DNA of 64,000 nt from JAKFWF01 sp963732635 (GCA_963732635.1 CAVTAL010000005.1:186001-250000); one strand, 5' to 3'. Positions 1 to 9,125 are shown, counted from the stretch's first letter. Numbers and translations are program-made. Notes: generated by a model not told the origin, from the letters alone.

Positions 1-380
1 GAGCCGTGGATATTGCCCTTGATGAAAATCCCGCTCGCGACGGTGAACAACGCAAGTATCAAAATGATGAACGGGATATATTCAAGCAGCAGCGTATGCA
101 GCAGTTCCGTCGTCGCCGACTGCGCGCCGAACTGAAGCAGAAAGGGGATGACGACCGCCAGCCCCCAGCCGAGCGCCACCTTACCGAAGTGATGATGCCA
201 GAAACTCGGCGCCCATAGCGGCAACACCGCGATCGACAGTAGAATTCCAGCGAATGGCAATACCCACAACAACCCCATGGACTTGCCATCAATGCCAGCC
301 GCCATCGCCGTGTCGGCCCAGAACATCATCAAGACCGCCACAGTGGCTTGCACCCGCAGCATTTTCCCCCCAACCGGCAT
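1..380 (-). CDS. Sodium:proton antiporter / citrate transporter family protein (NhaD/CitM-like), N-terminal part only
   Basis: The reading frame runs off the left edge of the window, so only about 126 N-terminal residues are seen. They contain a hydrophobic leader, a segment around residues 33-52 (LLWVLPFAGILLSIAVLPL), the conserved FWHHHFGK stretch and the TTELLHTLLLEYIPFIILI stretch. These match the start of the large alphaproteobacterial NhaD/CitM-type ion transporter family as I remember it. The ATG at 380 is preceded by a good GGGAGG ribosome site. It lies 81 bases downstream of the hydratase gene on the same strand, so the two could be cotranscribed. The transported ion cannot be told from this fragment. 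Confidence 0.75.
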   Translation of the reverse strand, partial: MPVGGKMLRVQATVAVLMMFWADTAMAAGIDGKSMGLLWVLPFAGILLSIAVLPLWAPSFWHHHFGKVALGWGLAVVIPFLLQFGAQSATTELLHTLLLEYIPFIILILALFTVASGIFIKGNIHG

Positions 381-461
381 TTGCCCTCCCAGGCTTACTT
401 TGATCGCACGTCCATCGTCAGTTAACCCGCGATGGCGGCGAATTCCAACGTCATTCGCAGT

Positions 462-1241
462 TCAATTGATTTTCGCCTCGACCATGCCCAGGCCATCGAT
501 CTCGAAGCGCAGGTTATCGCCAGCGGCCACCGGGAAGGTCGCGATCACGCTGCCAGTGATCACCACCTGCCCCTTTTCAAGCGGCCGGCCACGATCGGCG
601 GCGAGGTTGGCGACCCAGGCGAGCGCACCCATCGGATCATCGGTCAGTCCCTCGCCTTTCGCCACGCCATTGATTGTCAGCCGCCCCTTGAGGCCGTTGA
701 GATTGGTCGAGGGCGGCACTGTAACGCCCTTGCCCAGTACAATGCCGGCGTTCCAGGCGTTGTCGGCAATCAGCGTATACGCCTTGGTCGACTTGTAGTG
801 AGCGTTGCGATCCTCGATCAACTCGTACGCCGGCATGACTTCCGAAACCGCATCGCGCACCGACTGCGCGGTGTGGGCCGACGCCGACTTGTCGAGCGTG
901 CGCGACACCCGGACCGCGAGTTCGGCCTCGACCACCAGATGCATGTAGTCGGCGAGCTTCAAGGTCACGCCGTTTGAATGAATGCGCTTTTCGTAGAGCA
1001 TGCCACCGCAGGGATGATCGATGCCCATCAGCGCCTGCATCACCTTGGTGGTCGTGGCGATCTTCAACCCCGCGACCGGACCATGGAGTGGCGTCCACAA
1101 CGCCCGCAGCGCCTCCTGCGCGGCATATGCGTCGGCCACCGTCGGTGGCGCGAGGTGATCGGGCAGGTTCACATATGCCTGCTTCGCGCGATGGGCGTCG
1201 GCAATGAAGCGGGCTGCGGCAGCGGCATCGAAGGCGGGCAT
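462..1241 (-). CDS. 2-keto-4-pentenoate hydratase / FAH-superfamily enzyme
   Basis: This 259-residue protein belongs to the MhpD-type hydratase/decarboxylase group of the fumarylacetoacetate hydrolase superfamily. Visible features are the N-terminal helical part with the ADAYAAQ motif, the metal-binding acidic motif VVEAELA near residues 103-109, and a C-terminal block with TDDPMGALAWVANLAADRG and GSVIATFPV. The family hydrates 2-oxo-4-enoates, or acts on related oxo-acids, in meta-cleavage and related pathways using Mg2+. The frame is open upstream to 1316, but the MPAFDAAAAARFI start fits the family length better. No other meta-cleavage gene is adjacent, so the substrate is unknown. Confidence 0.82.
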   Translation of the reverse strand: MPAFDAAAAARFIADAHRAKQAYVNLPDHLAPPTVADAYAAQEALRALWTPLHGPVAGLKIATTTKVMQALMGIDHPCGGMLYEKRIHSNGVTLKLADYMHLVVEAELAVRVSRTLDKSASAHTAQSVRDAVSEVMPAYELIEDRNAHYKSTKAYTLIADNAWNAGIVLGKGVTVPPSTNLNGLKGRLTINGVAKGEGLTDDPMGALAWVANLAADRGRPLEKGQVVITGSVIATFPVAAGDNLRFEIDGLGMVEAKIN

Positions 1242-1658
1242 GGACTGGAACTCCGGCAATGGGGGATATCGAGGCGTCGAGCTTGCGCAACACCACGCCG
1301 AGGCGTCAAGCCGCAACCGAGTGAGCGATGGTGAAGATTGCGCTGCAATGTCTATTCACGAACTTTGCCGTGTCAGTTCCCAGGCGTCTTTGTGCTTTCC
1401 ACTTTTCCCTCAAGGCACTGAAGGGAGTGGGGCGGCGGTGGCCGACAGCGGCAAGCAATCGGGGACAATTACCGACCAGGCAGTTGTGTGCAGAAGCGCG
1501 CTGATGATGAAGATCGCCAACTTTCCTGGAATTCGCTCAGCGGCGGGAGGACACGCCGCCAGCGCCGATCCGCCATTCACTACCCCCACCTGTCACTTCG
1601 CTTGGCGCCGTGCCATAACCGCCTCCTCACAACAACACTGCCCGAGGAACCGCCCGCC
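1242..1658. other. Intergenic region between divergent genes
   Basis: These 417 bases separate the hydratase gene (minus strand) from the solute-binding protein gene (plus strand). Open frames on the plus strand here give low-complexity, unfamilial translations and I do not support them as genes. I saw no clear terminator, operator or RNA. It presumably holds both promoters. Confidence 0.4.
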
Positions 1659-2390
1659 ATGACCGTTTCGCCTGAAGTCGTTGCCCAACTCGCACCCACT
1701 GGCACTCTGCGCGCCGGCGTCAACCTGTCGAACTTCCTGCTGGTGACAGGCAAAAGCGCCAACGGCGATCCGGAGGGCGTGTCGCCCAGCATGGCGGCCG
1801 AGATTGCGCGCCGCCTCGGCGTCGCAGTGAAGTACGTGCCCTACCAGCATCCGGGCCCGCTCGCTGACGACGCCGAAGCCGACAAGTGGGACATCGGCTT
1901 GATCGGCGCCGAGCCGGCACGCGCCGAGAAGATCGCCTTTACCGCCGCCTATTGCGAAATCGCGTCGACCTACCTGGTGCCGCCGAATTCAGCCATCCAG
2001 TCGATCGGCGATGTCGATAAGCCCGGCATTCGCATCGCCAACTACGGCCGCGGCGCTTATGGCCTCTGGCTCGAGCGCAACGTCAAACATGCGACGTTGA
2101 TCAACGCGACCTCGATCGACAATGCCTGGGAGGTATTCGTCGCCGAGAAGTGCGATGCGCTTTCAGGTTTGAAGCCCGGCCTGCTGAAGGACGTTCTGAA
2201 GATGCCGGGCGCGCGCATCCTCGACGGCCAGTACTCGGCCGTGCAACAGGCGATCGGCACGCAAAAGCGGAACGCGGCGGCTGCCCAGTGGCTGTCGGCA
2301 TTCGTGGAAGAAGCCAAGGCCTCTGGCTTCGTCGCCTCGCTGATCGACAAGCACAAGGTGATTGGCCTATCGGTGGCGCCGGCAGCCTGA
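1659..2390 (+). CDS. Family 3 periplasmic-binding-protein fold protein, no signal peptide
   Basis: The 243-residue product has the bilobal amino-acid-binding (SBP_bac_3) pattern: TLRAGVNLSNFLLV at the start of lobe 1, PSMAAEIARRLGVAVKYVPY, then WDIGLIGAEPARAEKIAFTAAY and YLVPPNSAIQSIGD. The start at 1659 is set by a GAGGAA ribosome site and by homology beginning soon after. No N-terminal signal peptide is visible, which is odd for a transporter receptor. An upstream in-frame extension from 1488 does not supply a convincing one. No permease or ATPase gene is nearby. It could be a cytosolic sensor-like relative or an orphan receptor. Confidence 0.72.
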   Translation: MTVSPEVVAQLAPTGTLRAGVNLSNFLLVTGKSANGDPEGVSPSMAAEIARRLGVAVKYVPYQHPGPLADDAEADKWDIGLIGAEPARAEKIAFTAAYCEIASTYLVPPNSAIQSIGDVDKPGIRIANYGRGAYGLWLERNVKHATLINATSIDNAWEVFVAEKCDALSGLKPGLLKDVLKMPGARILDGQYSAVQQAIGTQKRNAAAAQWLSAFVEEAKASGFVASLIDKHKVIGLSVAPAA

Positions 2391-2471
2391 ACTCTTGGTC
2401 GGCGAGCGCGGGGCACTGTGGCAATCGGGAATCATGGTAGGATTTGGCTCAACTCTTTCGAGGAGACGACC

Positions 2472-2753
2472 ATGTCGATGAAGAACAAACTGTTGGCGGC
2501 TGCCTGCCTGACGATCGGCGCCGGCCTCGTACCGATGATGCTGGCAGCGCCCGCATCGGCCGCCAAGTCCTGCGTGATGGCCGGTGGCGAAGCCACCATG
2601 GTAACCGCTGACCTCGCCAAGTTCATGGCCAACGCGGCATTGAACAACTCGATGAAGGACAAGGGTTTGAAGCCCACCGGCGCCGTCAAGATGAAGTGCA
2701 AAGATCCCAACCCGCTGACCTACTGCATCGCTACCCAGCGCGCCTGCAAGTAA
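2472..2753 (+). CDS. Small secreted cysteine-containing hypothetical protein
   Basis: This 93-residue protein starts with a classical signal peptide (MSMKNKLLAAACLTIGAG..., cleavage likely after PASA, near residue 29). The mature part has four cysteines: one in SCVMAGG, two in the CKDPNPLTYC segment and one in the final RACK. This suggests two disulfides in the periplasm. The start follows a strong GAGGAGAC ribosome site. It is 81 bases after the family 3 binding protein gene and could be cotranscribed with it. I do not recognise a family. Confidence 0.7.
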   Translation: MSMKNKLLAAACLTIGAGLVPMMLAAPASAAKSCVMAGGEATMVTADLAKFMANAALNNSMKDKGLKPTGAVKMKCKDPNPLTYCIATQRACK

Positions 2754-2839
2754 GCACCGCCTGACGCAACTGACTGATAGCGACATCCTCTCGTGGCCGG
2801 CATGTTCGGCGGCGCGGGGGTGTCGTTTTTCGTTTGAAG

Positions 2840-3610
2840 TTACGCGGCGCGCCTGCGCTCTGCCATGGCCTGCCCAAAGGCCTGGAACAGCGCCCGATTC
2901 ACGGGGTTGCGCTGTGCATCGTATTCCGCATGCCACTGGACCCCGAGCGCAAAGCCCGGCGCATCGGCAATGCGGATCGCCTCGGCCGTCCCATCCTCGG
3001 CGACGCCCTCAATCACCACTCGCTTGCCCGGTTCCAGGATGCCTTGCCCGTGCAGCGAATTCACGCGGATGTTTTCACTCCCAAGGATGCATGCAAAGGC
3101 GCCGCCCGGCACCAGCGCCACATCGTGTCGCTCGGCGAACACCACCGTCGGATCGGGGTGCACCTCGCCGGTCGGCAGACGCGGCATGCGGTGGTTCATG
3201 CGGCCGGGTAACTCCCGGATCTCGGGATGCAAGGTGCCACCGAAGGCGACATTCATCTCTTGGAAGCCACGGCAGATGCCGAACACCGGAATGCCGCTCG
3301 CGACGCAAACCTCAAGCAACGACAAGGCCATGGCGTCGCGTTTTTCATCGTAGGGTTCGTGCGCCTTGTGCGGCTCGCTGCCAAACCGCGTTGGGTGCAC
3401 GTTGGCCCGAGCGCCGGTCAACAGAATGCCGTCGACCACCTCCAGCAGTGCGCCGATATCAGTGATCTCGGGTGAGCCCGCGAACATCAGCGGCAACGCG
3501 CCGGTCACTTCCGCCACCGCGCGCAGGTTTCGCTCGCCGGTCATTTGCACTTGAAACCGGTTCTCGACCAGCAGCGAATTGCAGATGACACCAACGACGG
3601 GCTTCTTCAT
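2840..3610 (-). CDS. puuD-like: Gamma-glutamyl-gamma-aminobutyrate hydrolase family (class I glutamine amidotransferase-like)
   Basis: The 256-residue product is a class I amidotransferase-fold hydrolase of the PuuD type (peptidase C26). The nucleophile elbow FGICRGFQE places the catalytic Cys at residue 113, and WHAEY gives the His227-Glu229 pair. Early motifs GVICNSL and DGILLTGARANVHP also fit. PuuD cleaves the gamma-glutamyl amide in putrescine degradation; whether this paralog uses the same substrate is not certain. The start MKKPVVGV is chosen because homology begins there, although the frame is open to 3646. It starts only 10 bases after the MalY/PatB gene stops, so the two form an operon. 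Confidence 0.85.
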   Translation of the reverse strand: MKKPVVGVICNSLLVENRFQVQMTGERNLRAVAEVTGALPLMFAGSPEITDIGALLEVVDGILLTGARANVHPTRFGSEPHKAHEPYDEKRDAMALSLLEVCVASGIPVFGICRGFQEMNVAFGGTLHPEIRELPGRMNHRMPRLPTGEVHPDPTVVFAERHDVALVPGGAFACILGSENIRVNSLHGQGILEPGKRVVIEGVAEDGTAEAIRIADAPGFALGVQWHAEYDAQRNPVNRALFQAFGQAMAERRRAA

Positions 3611-3620
3611 TGCTGCAACC

Positions 3621-4808
3621 TCACCTGCTGTTGCGAAGATCGGCAAACGCGTCGGACAACCGTCTTAGAGCCTCGTCGAGGACCGGCCGGGGCGTCGCGA
3701 TGTTGAACCTGAGCCAACTCTCGCCCCCAGGTCCGAATTGCTCGCCGGGGCTGGCGAATATCCGCGCCTTGTCCTTCACCCTCGAAGCAACATCCTTTGC
3801 CGACAATCCGGTGCCGGAAAAATCGACCCATGCGAGATAGGTCGAGGCGAGCCGCATCGAGCGCGCGCCGGGCGCTGCTTGTTGGACACGCGCGTCAAAC
3901 GTGTCGCGGCTGCCAGCGAGATAGACCAGCAGCGCATCGAGCCAGGCGTCGCCGGTGCGCCAACCGGCTTCAGTCGCGATCATGCCGAAGCTGTTGTAGG
4001 AGCCGAGGCCACAGGCCGCGATGCGCGCATCGAGTTGACGCTTCAGCGCCGGGTTCGAAGTCACGCAGGCACCGACATGCGCACCGGCGAGATTGAACGT
4101 CTTGGTGGCAGCGACGCAGGTGATCAGGCGATCGGCGATTTCGGGCGCGGCGGCGATGGTCGAGATATGTTTGGCGCCGTCGAGCAGCAGGTCGCAATGG
4201 ATCTCGTCGGAAACCAGCGTCAGATCGTGTTCGGCGCAGAACGTCGCCAGCGCGCGGATCTCCGCTCTTGACCACATCGTGCCGCCGGGATTGTGCGGAC
4301 TACAGAAGAACACGACCTTGGTGCGCGGTGTCACCTGCGAGCGCAAGGCATCGAGATCCATGCCGTAGCGGCCGCCGGTCGCGACCAGCCTCGAATCGAT
4401 GATGCGTCGGTCATTGGCCAGGATGATCTTGCGGAAGGCATGGTATCCCGGCGTGAAGACGATGACCTCATCGCCCGGTTCGCTGACCGCCTGCAAAATG
4501 AGCCCGAGACCCGAAACGATGCCGGGTGTCTGGCTGACCCATCCGGGATCGAGGTTAACGTCGTGCCGTCGCCCCATCCATTCGCACAGCGCGGCGCTCC
4601 ATGTGCCCGTATCCGCATAGTAGCCGTGGGTCGCCCTGTTAACCTCATCCATCAATGCGGCGGTCACGCCGGGCGGTGCCGCGAAGTCCATGTCGGCGAC
4701 CCACATCGCGATCGCGTCAGGCCCTTCGAGGCCTGAAAGCTTCGCCATCAGGTCCCACTTGGTGGCGTGCGTGCCACGACGCTCGATAACGCGGTCGAAA
4801 TCGAACAT
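3621..4808 (-). CDS. patB-like: MalY/PatB family pyridoxal-phosphate C-S lyase
   Basis: This 395-residue fold-type I PLP enzyme carries SPHNPGG (170-176), SDEIHCDL (200-207) and AATKTFNLAG with the Schiff-base lysine at 236. MWVADMDF and GYYADTG near the N-terminus are typical of MalY/PatB cystathionine beta-lyases rather than ordinary aminotransferases. Such enzymes split C-S bonds of cystathionine or cysteine conjugates, giving pyruvate, ammonia and a thiol. It is the first gene of a two-gene unit with the PuuD-like hydrolase, which hints at processing of a gamma-glutamyl or S-conjugated amino compound. Confidence 0.88.
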   Translation of the reverse strand: MFDFDRVIERRGTHATKWDLMAKLSGLEGPDAIAMWVADMDFAAPPGVTAALMDEVNRATHGYYADTGTWSAALCEWMGRRHDVNLDPGWVSQTPGIVSGLGLILQAVSEPGDEVIVFTPGYHAFRKIILANDRRIIDSRLVATGGRYGMDLDALRSQVTPRTKVVFFCSPHNPGGTMWSRAEIRALATFCAEHDLTLVSDEIHCDLLLDGAKHISTIAAAPEIADRLITCVAATKTFNLAGAHVGACVTSNPALKRQLDARIAACGLGSYNSFGMIATEAGWRTGDAWLDALLVYLAGSRDTFDARVQQAAPGARSMRLASTYLAWVDFSGTGLSAKDVASRVKDKARIFASPGEQFGPGGESWLRFNIATPRPVLDEALRRLSDAFADLRNSR

Positions 4809-5166
4809 CGGTGCGGTTCCTGTGGCTCAACTTCGTGACGACAGATAATCATGCGGGCCGGCGGCTTGATGGTCAAGCCGAGCGCCTAGCTTGTGGCACT
4901 ATCGCCCCAACTCGCGCGAGATCGGAAAAATAGCCGAAAATCATTGTGAAACTTGGTGTTGTTTGGTCATAGACCATGCTTGATGCTCACTCATGCGGGT
5001 TGCAGCATTCCCGTCCATGAGCCTCGCCAACATCGAAACATCGTGCAAGCCCCGCGACGCGCAAGCCAAGCCCGCTGCAATCGACGGTGGCTTGACCAAG
5101 CCCTGCCCAATACGGCGGCACAATGCCGTTTTGCGTAGCTCAGAGTCACCACGGGGTTGCCGATCG
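4809..5166. other. Intergenic region without a supported gene
   Basis: These 358 bases lie upstream of the MalY/PatB gene. Several overlapping open frames exist on both strands, but their translations are rich in Arg, Ser and His with no recognisable pattern. No hairpin, repeat or RNA gene stood out. The promoter of the PatB-PuuD unit must be near 4810-4900. Confidence 0.35.
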
Positions 5167-5382
5167 CTATTTCGCGATTGCGTTCGATTGTCGGCGCGCA
5201 GCGATCCATGCGTCGCGTTCGCGTTCAAGATCGAATGGCGTCGGCGCCGGCTTGATCGCGACAGCCGGCCGCTCCTTGGCCTTGTTTCGCTCCCGGATCG
5301 CCGCACGGATGGCGTTATCGATATTGTTCTTCAATTCCCGTAGATCATTCACCGACAGCAAATCAAGCTGGTGATCGTTCAC
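5167..5382 (-). CDS. Conserved small hypothetical protein, helical
   Basis: The short product contains a predicted long charged helix, LLSVNDLRELKNNIDNAIR, followed by AAIRERNKAKE. It resembles small cytosolic proteins I recall from Rhizobiales genomes that have no assigned role. The frame has no ATG near the start. I place the start at the GTG at 5382, while a TTG at 5418 is also possible. It is monocistronic as far as can be seen. The regular heptad-like spacing of hydrophobic residues suggests a helical hairpin or coiled coil. Confidence 0.5.
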   Translation of the reverse strand: MNDHQLDLLSVNDLRELKNNIDNAIRAAIRERNKAKERPAVAIKPAPTPFDLERERDAWIAARRQSNAIAK

Positions 5383-5744
5383 GTCTCGCACCCCGAGGCT
5401 GTTTCGGATTGGCTTCAAACGATATTGGCCTTCCCCGCTCCGCAGTTGTCACGAAATCCACACGCCATTCAAGTTGAGCCACTAGGTTGCGCACTACACT
5501 TTGCCACCATTGCGACAGCCGAAGCGCCACAACCCCAGACCGATACCGTCCGCAGCATCACGCCTAACGGTTCGGCCGCCACCATCAACGTCAATAAGAT
5601 GGCGACGATTCGTTTGGTGATCAATGGGTTATGCTCAGATTTTTCGGGCCTACCAGAGATTTCACCGGATGTTCGTGAACCAGCAAAGCGCTTCTTTACC
5701 AACTCCGAACATTTAAGCCTGCAGCCTCTTTGCTGTCGTCGGAA
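5383..5744. other. Intergenic region, one doubtful small frame
   Basis: This stretch lies between the small helical protein gene and the alpha/beta hydrolase gene. A minus-strand frame (5469-5702) would encode one hydrophobic segment (RIVAILLTLMVAAEPLGVML) but has only a TTG start and no ribosome site, so I do not call it. Nothing else was found. Confidence 0.3.
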
Positions 5745-6635
5745 TCACGTCCGTTCCTTGGTCTCGACGAGGTACCTGACGATGGCACGCACCACCGGCG
5801 GCGCGAACAGGATGTTGCGGTGCCCGAAGCCCTCAAAGGCGGCAAGCCGCGCCGCCGGGCTTGCCGCGACCACCTCCTGCGCACAGTGGAATGGCACTTC
5901 AATATCATCGCGAGCATGCACCACCATCGCTCTGCAGCGGCTCGACAGCAGTAGCTCGGCCGTGGCGAAGCGATCAATCGGGCGCCGCCCGACACGCTCG
6001 AGCCGCTGTTCGAAGGCGCGTCGCGCGGCATCGGTCATGTTTCGTCTGGCCGCGAACTCGCCCGTCACATCCGCGAGCCGATTGGGGCAAGCGATCAGCA
6101 CGACATGATCGGCGTCGAGCGCCCGCGGCATGGGCGGGCGGCCCTCCGCGGCCAGCAGCGAAACCATGCCGCCAAACGAATGGGCGACGATTGCATGCAA
6201 TGGACCCAGCGCCTCGGCCACCACCAAGGTGGCACGCGCGCAATCGACGAGATTGGTGCGGCGGCCTGGACTAAGCCCATGCGCGGGCAGGTCGAACAAC
6301 ACGACGCGAAAGCCTGCGCGTCTGATTGGCTCCGCCATTGCGGTCATGAATGCCGCCTCGCTGGTCCAGCCGTGGACTAGCATCACGGTGCCTTCGGCCG
6401 GCTGCTTGTCGGGCTCCAGACGATAGGCTTGCAGATCGCCCGACGACGTTGGCACGCGTAGCCATTCGGCATGGCGCAAATGAAACCGGGCGCGCTCGCT
6501 AAGCTTTCGATGATCGGCGCCCCGCCACTCCGTCTTCGACGGCGTACAAAAAATGCGAAATGCCGCATCACCAGCTTGGGCCGGCGGCAAGTCGCCTAGA
6601 TGCTCGATCATCGATGTATGCGCCAAACCAGACAT
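5745..6635 (-). CDS. Alpha/beta hydrolase
   Basis: The product of about 296 residues is an alpha/beta-fold hydrolase with the oxyanion HGW motif (VMLVHGWTSEA), nucleophile elbow AHSFGG, acid in ARDDIEVPF and histidine in GFGHRNILF, all in the usual order. That makes it a Ser-Asp-His enzyme, probably an esterase or thioesterase of unknown substrate. The open frame extends to 6758, but the first 41 residues look non-coding and overlap the divergent hydroxylase gene region. The ATG at 6635 is a reasonable start, with 6611 also possible. Confidence 0.75.
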   Translation of the reverse strand: MSGLAHTSMIEHLGDLPPAQAGDAAFRIFCTPSKTEWRGADHRKLSERARFHLRHAEWLRVPTSSGDLQAYRLEPDKQPAEGTVMLVHGWTSEAAFMTAMAEPIRRAGFRVVLFDLPAHGLSPGRRTNLVDCARATLVVAEALGPLHAIVAHSFGGMVSLLAAEGRPPMPRALDADHVVLIACPNRLADVTGEFAARRNMTDAARRAFEQRLERVGRRPIDRFATAELLLSSRCRAMVVHARDDIEVPFHCAQEVVAASPAARLAAFEGFGHRNILFAPPVVRAIVRYLVETKERT

Positions 6636-6813
6636 GGTGCGGACTATCGTCCAGGCTGGCCCCAAGCGGCAACAGATTTGAAGCAAGTTGGCAAACGCTG
6701 GAAAGCCGTCCCGTCCCATCGAGCGATCTGTCCCGCGATCCCGGCACTTGCGGTGCAACCGGATAGCTGACTACACATTGCAACCCGACAACCGTGACAA
6801 GGCCCCAGCCGCC

Positions 6814-9075
6814 ATGACCGACAGCAACTCAAGCAACCGCTGGATCGGCCAGCGCACTCACCGGCCGGATGGCGAGGACAAGGTCACCGGCCGCGCCCTG
6901 TACGCCGCCGACACCACCATGCCCGGTATGCTGTGGGGCAAGGTATTGCGCAGCCCACATCCGCACGCCCGCATCAAGTCCATCAACGTCGACAAGGCGT
7001 TGGCGCTGCCCGGCGTCAAGGCGGTGATGACCGCCAAGGATCTGGTGGAACTGCCCCTTGATAAACCGATCCTGGTCGGCATCGCCGACATGCGCTGGAT
7101 CTGCCGCAACGTGATGGCGCGCGACAAGGTGCTGTTCGCCGGTCACCCGGTGGCAGCCGTAGCGGCGACCACGGCTCGTATCGCTGCGGCCGCGACCAAG
7201 CTGATCGAGGTCGAATACGAGGTGCTTCCGTGGGTGATCGACGTCGACGAAGCGATGCGGGCTGACGCCCCGATCCTGCACGATCACGTCCGCGCTCCCG
7301 GCGACAATTCGGGCAAACCTTCGAACATCGCCGGCAAGCTTGAACATACGCTGGGTGATGTCGCGGCCGGCTTCGCCGCAGCCGACGTCATCATCGAGCG
7401 CAGCTTCAAGACCAAACCGGTGCATCAGGGCTACATCGAGCCGCACGCCTGCCTCGTCAGCGTAACCAAGGACGGCAAGGCGACGGTGTGGAGCTCGAGC
7501 CAGGGTCATTTCATGGTGCGCTCGATGACCGCGCACCTGACCGGCCTGAAACAGAGCGACATCCGCGCCATTCCGGCAGAAATCGGCGGTGGTTTCGGCG
7601 GCAAGACCATCGTCTATCTGGAGCCGCTGGCACTTGTGCTGGCGCGCATATCGGGGCGACCGGTCAAGATGCAGATGACGCGCGAGGAAGTGTTTCGCGC
7701 TTCCGGCCCGACTTCGGGCACGTCGAGCAAGGTCAAGATCGGCGCCACCAAGGACGGCCGCATTACCGCCGCGCAGGGCACTTGGAACCTGCAGGCCGGC
7801 GCCTTCCCCGGCTCGCCAATCCGCGGTGCGGTCGGCTGCGCGTTCACGCCCTATGACATCGCCAATGTCCATGCCACGGGCTACGATGTGCTCTGCAATC
7901 GACCCAAGGCGACCGCCTATCGCGCGCCTGGCGCGCCGCTTGGCGCCTATCCGGTCGAGTGCGTGCTCGACGAGTTGGCCACCGCGCTGAAAATGGACCC
8001 GCTCGAACTCAGACTGAAGAATGCCGCCAAGAAGGGTACCAAGACCGCCTACGGTCCAACCCTGCCGCGCATCGGCTACGAGGAAACCATCAAGGCTGCG
8101 ATGGCGCATCCGCATTATATGGCGCCGCTCGGCCCCAACCAGGGACGCGGCGTCGCCAGTGGCTTCTGGTTCAATGCCGGCGGCGAGTTTAGCGCCCAGG
8201 TGCTCGTCAACGACGACGGCACGGTGGTGGTGATCACCGGCCATCCCGACATCGGCGGCAGCCGTGCTTCGATGGTCAACATCACGGCTGAGTTGCTCGG
8301 CATCCATTACTCCAAGGTGCAAGCACTGATCGGCGATACCAGCACCGTCGGCTACAGTGCGGTGACCGGTGGTAGCCGCGTGACCTTTGCAGCCGGCATC
8401 GTGGTGACGAAATCAACCGAGCAGGTCATCGAGACCCTGCGTCAGCGCGCGGCCAAGATCTGGAAGATCGATGTCGAGGCTGTCGTCTGGGAAAATGGCC
8501 AGGCGCGGCCGGCCGGAGACAACGCCGGCAAGTTCGAGCCGCTATCGCTGGCCCAGATCGCAGCCCAGGCGAATGCCACCGGCGGTCCGATCGGTGGCCG
8601 AGCGTCAGCCAATACCACCGGTGCCGAGGGCGGCTTCGGCACTCACATCTGCGACGTCGAGGTCGATCGCGAAACCGGCCAAGTATTGGTCAAGCGCTAC
8701 ACAATTTTTCAGGACGCCGGCCGGGCGATCCATCCAGCTTACGTCGAGGGGCAGATGCAGGGCGGCGTGGTCCAGGGCATCGGCTGGGCACTGAATGAAG
8801 AGTACGTCTATAGCAAGGACGGCAAGGTTGATAATCCAGGCTTCCTTGATTACCGGATGCCGGTCGCGTCCGACCTGCCGATGATCGACACGGTGATCCT
8901 GGAAATCCCGAACGATAAGCATCCACAGGGCGTGCGCGGCGTTGGCGAAGTGCCAATTGTGCCGCCGCTGGCCGCCGTGGCGAATGCAATCCATAACGCG
9001 CTCGGCCTGCGCTTCCACGAATTGCCGATGTCACCGCCGAAAGTCCGCAAGGCGATTGAGACTGCCAAGGGCTAA
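6814..9075 (+). CDS. Xanthine dehydrogenase/aldehyde oxidase family molybdopterin-binding large subunit
   Basis: The 753-residue product is the molybdenum-cofactor-binding large subunit of a CoxL/XdhB-type hydroxylase. Motifs in order are the N-terminal ADTTMPGMLWGKVLRSPHPHA segment (interrupted naming: a/b hammerhead domain), EIGGGFGGKT, AYRAPGAPLGAYPVE and the C-terminal GVRGVGEVPIVPP with the expected catalytic Glu in GVGE. Such subunits normally work with a 2Fe-2S subunit and an FAD subunit, but neither is encoded next to it. The gene stands alone between divergent and convergent neighbours. The start ATG at 6814 is chosen because the conserved domain begins soon after; no strong ribosome site precedes it. 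The substrate cannot be deduced. Confidence 0.85.
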   Translation: MTDSNSSNRWIGQRTHRPDGEDKVTGRALYAADTTMPGMLWGKVLRSPHPHARIKSINVDKALALPGVKAVMTAKDLVELPLDKPILVGIADMRWICRNVMARDKVLFAGHPVAAVAATTARIAAAATKLIEVEYEVLPWVIDVDEAMRADAPILHDHVRAPGDNSGKPSNIAGKLEHTLGDVAAGFAAADVIIERSFKTKPVHQGYIEPHACLVSVTKDGKATVWSSSQGHFMVRSMTAHLTGLKQSDIRAIPAEIGGGFGGKTIVYLEPLALVLARISGRPVKMQMTREEVFRASGPTSGTSSKVKIGATKDGRITAAQGTWNLQAGAFPGSPIRGAVGCAFTPYDIANVHATGYDVLCNRPKATAYRAPGAPLGAYPVECVLDELATALKMDPLELRLKNAAKKGTKTAYGPTLPRIGYEETIKAAMAHPHYMAPLGPNQGRGVASGFWFNAGGEFSAQVLVNDDGTVVVITGHPDIGGSRASMVNITAELLGIHYSKVQALIGDTSTVGYSAVTGGSRVTFAAGIVVTKSTEQVIETLRQRAAKIWKIDVEAVVWENGQARPAGDNAGKFEPLSLAQIAAQANATGGPIGGRASANTTGAEGGFGTHICDVEVDRETGQVLVKRYTIFQDAGRAIHPAYVEGQMQGGVVQGIGWALNEEYVYSKDGKVDNPGFLDYRMPVASDLPMIDTVILEIPNDKHPQGVRGVGEVPIVPPLAAVANAIHNALGLRFHELPMSPPKVRKAIETAKG

Positions 9076-9096
9076 GGTATAGCGGGTCCCACGCAA

Positions 9097-9120
9097 CGGC
9101 CGGTGCATCCCTTCCGGCCG
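9097..9120. terminator. Hairpin between convergent genes
   Basis: A 7-bp GC-only stem (CGGCCGG with CCGGCCG, 10-nt loop) sits in the 50-base gap between the converging hydroxylase and MDR dehydrogenase genes. There is no clear T run, so the terminator call is tentative. Confidence 0.4.
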
Positions 9121-9125
9121 GCGCT

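Noticed and set aside
277..798. Plus-strand 173-residue frame at the left edge
   Set aside because: It lies opposite the antiporter and hydratase genes, which have clear family motifs; its own translation is Pro/Arg/Ser-rich.
5469..5702. Minus-strand 77-residue frame with one hydrophobic segment
   Set aside because: TTG start only, no ribosome site, no family likeness and an Arg/Ser-rich first half.
6829..8322. Long minus-strand frame (497 residues) opposite the molybdenum hydroxylase gene
   Set aside because: His/Arg/Gly-rich shadow frame of the high-GC gene on the other strand; no domain likeness.
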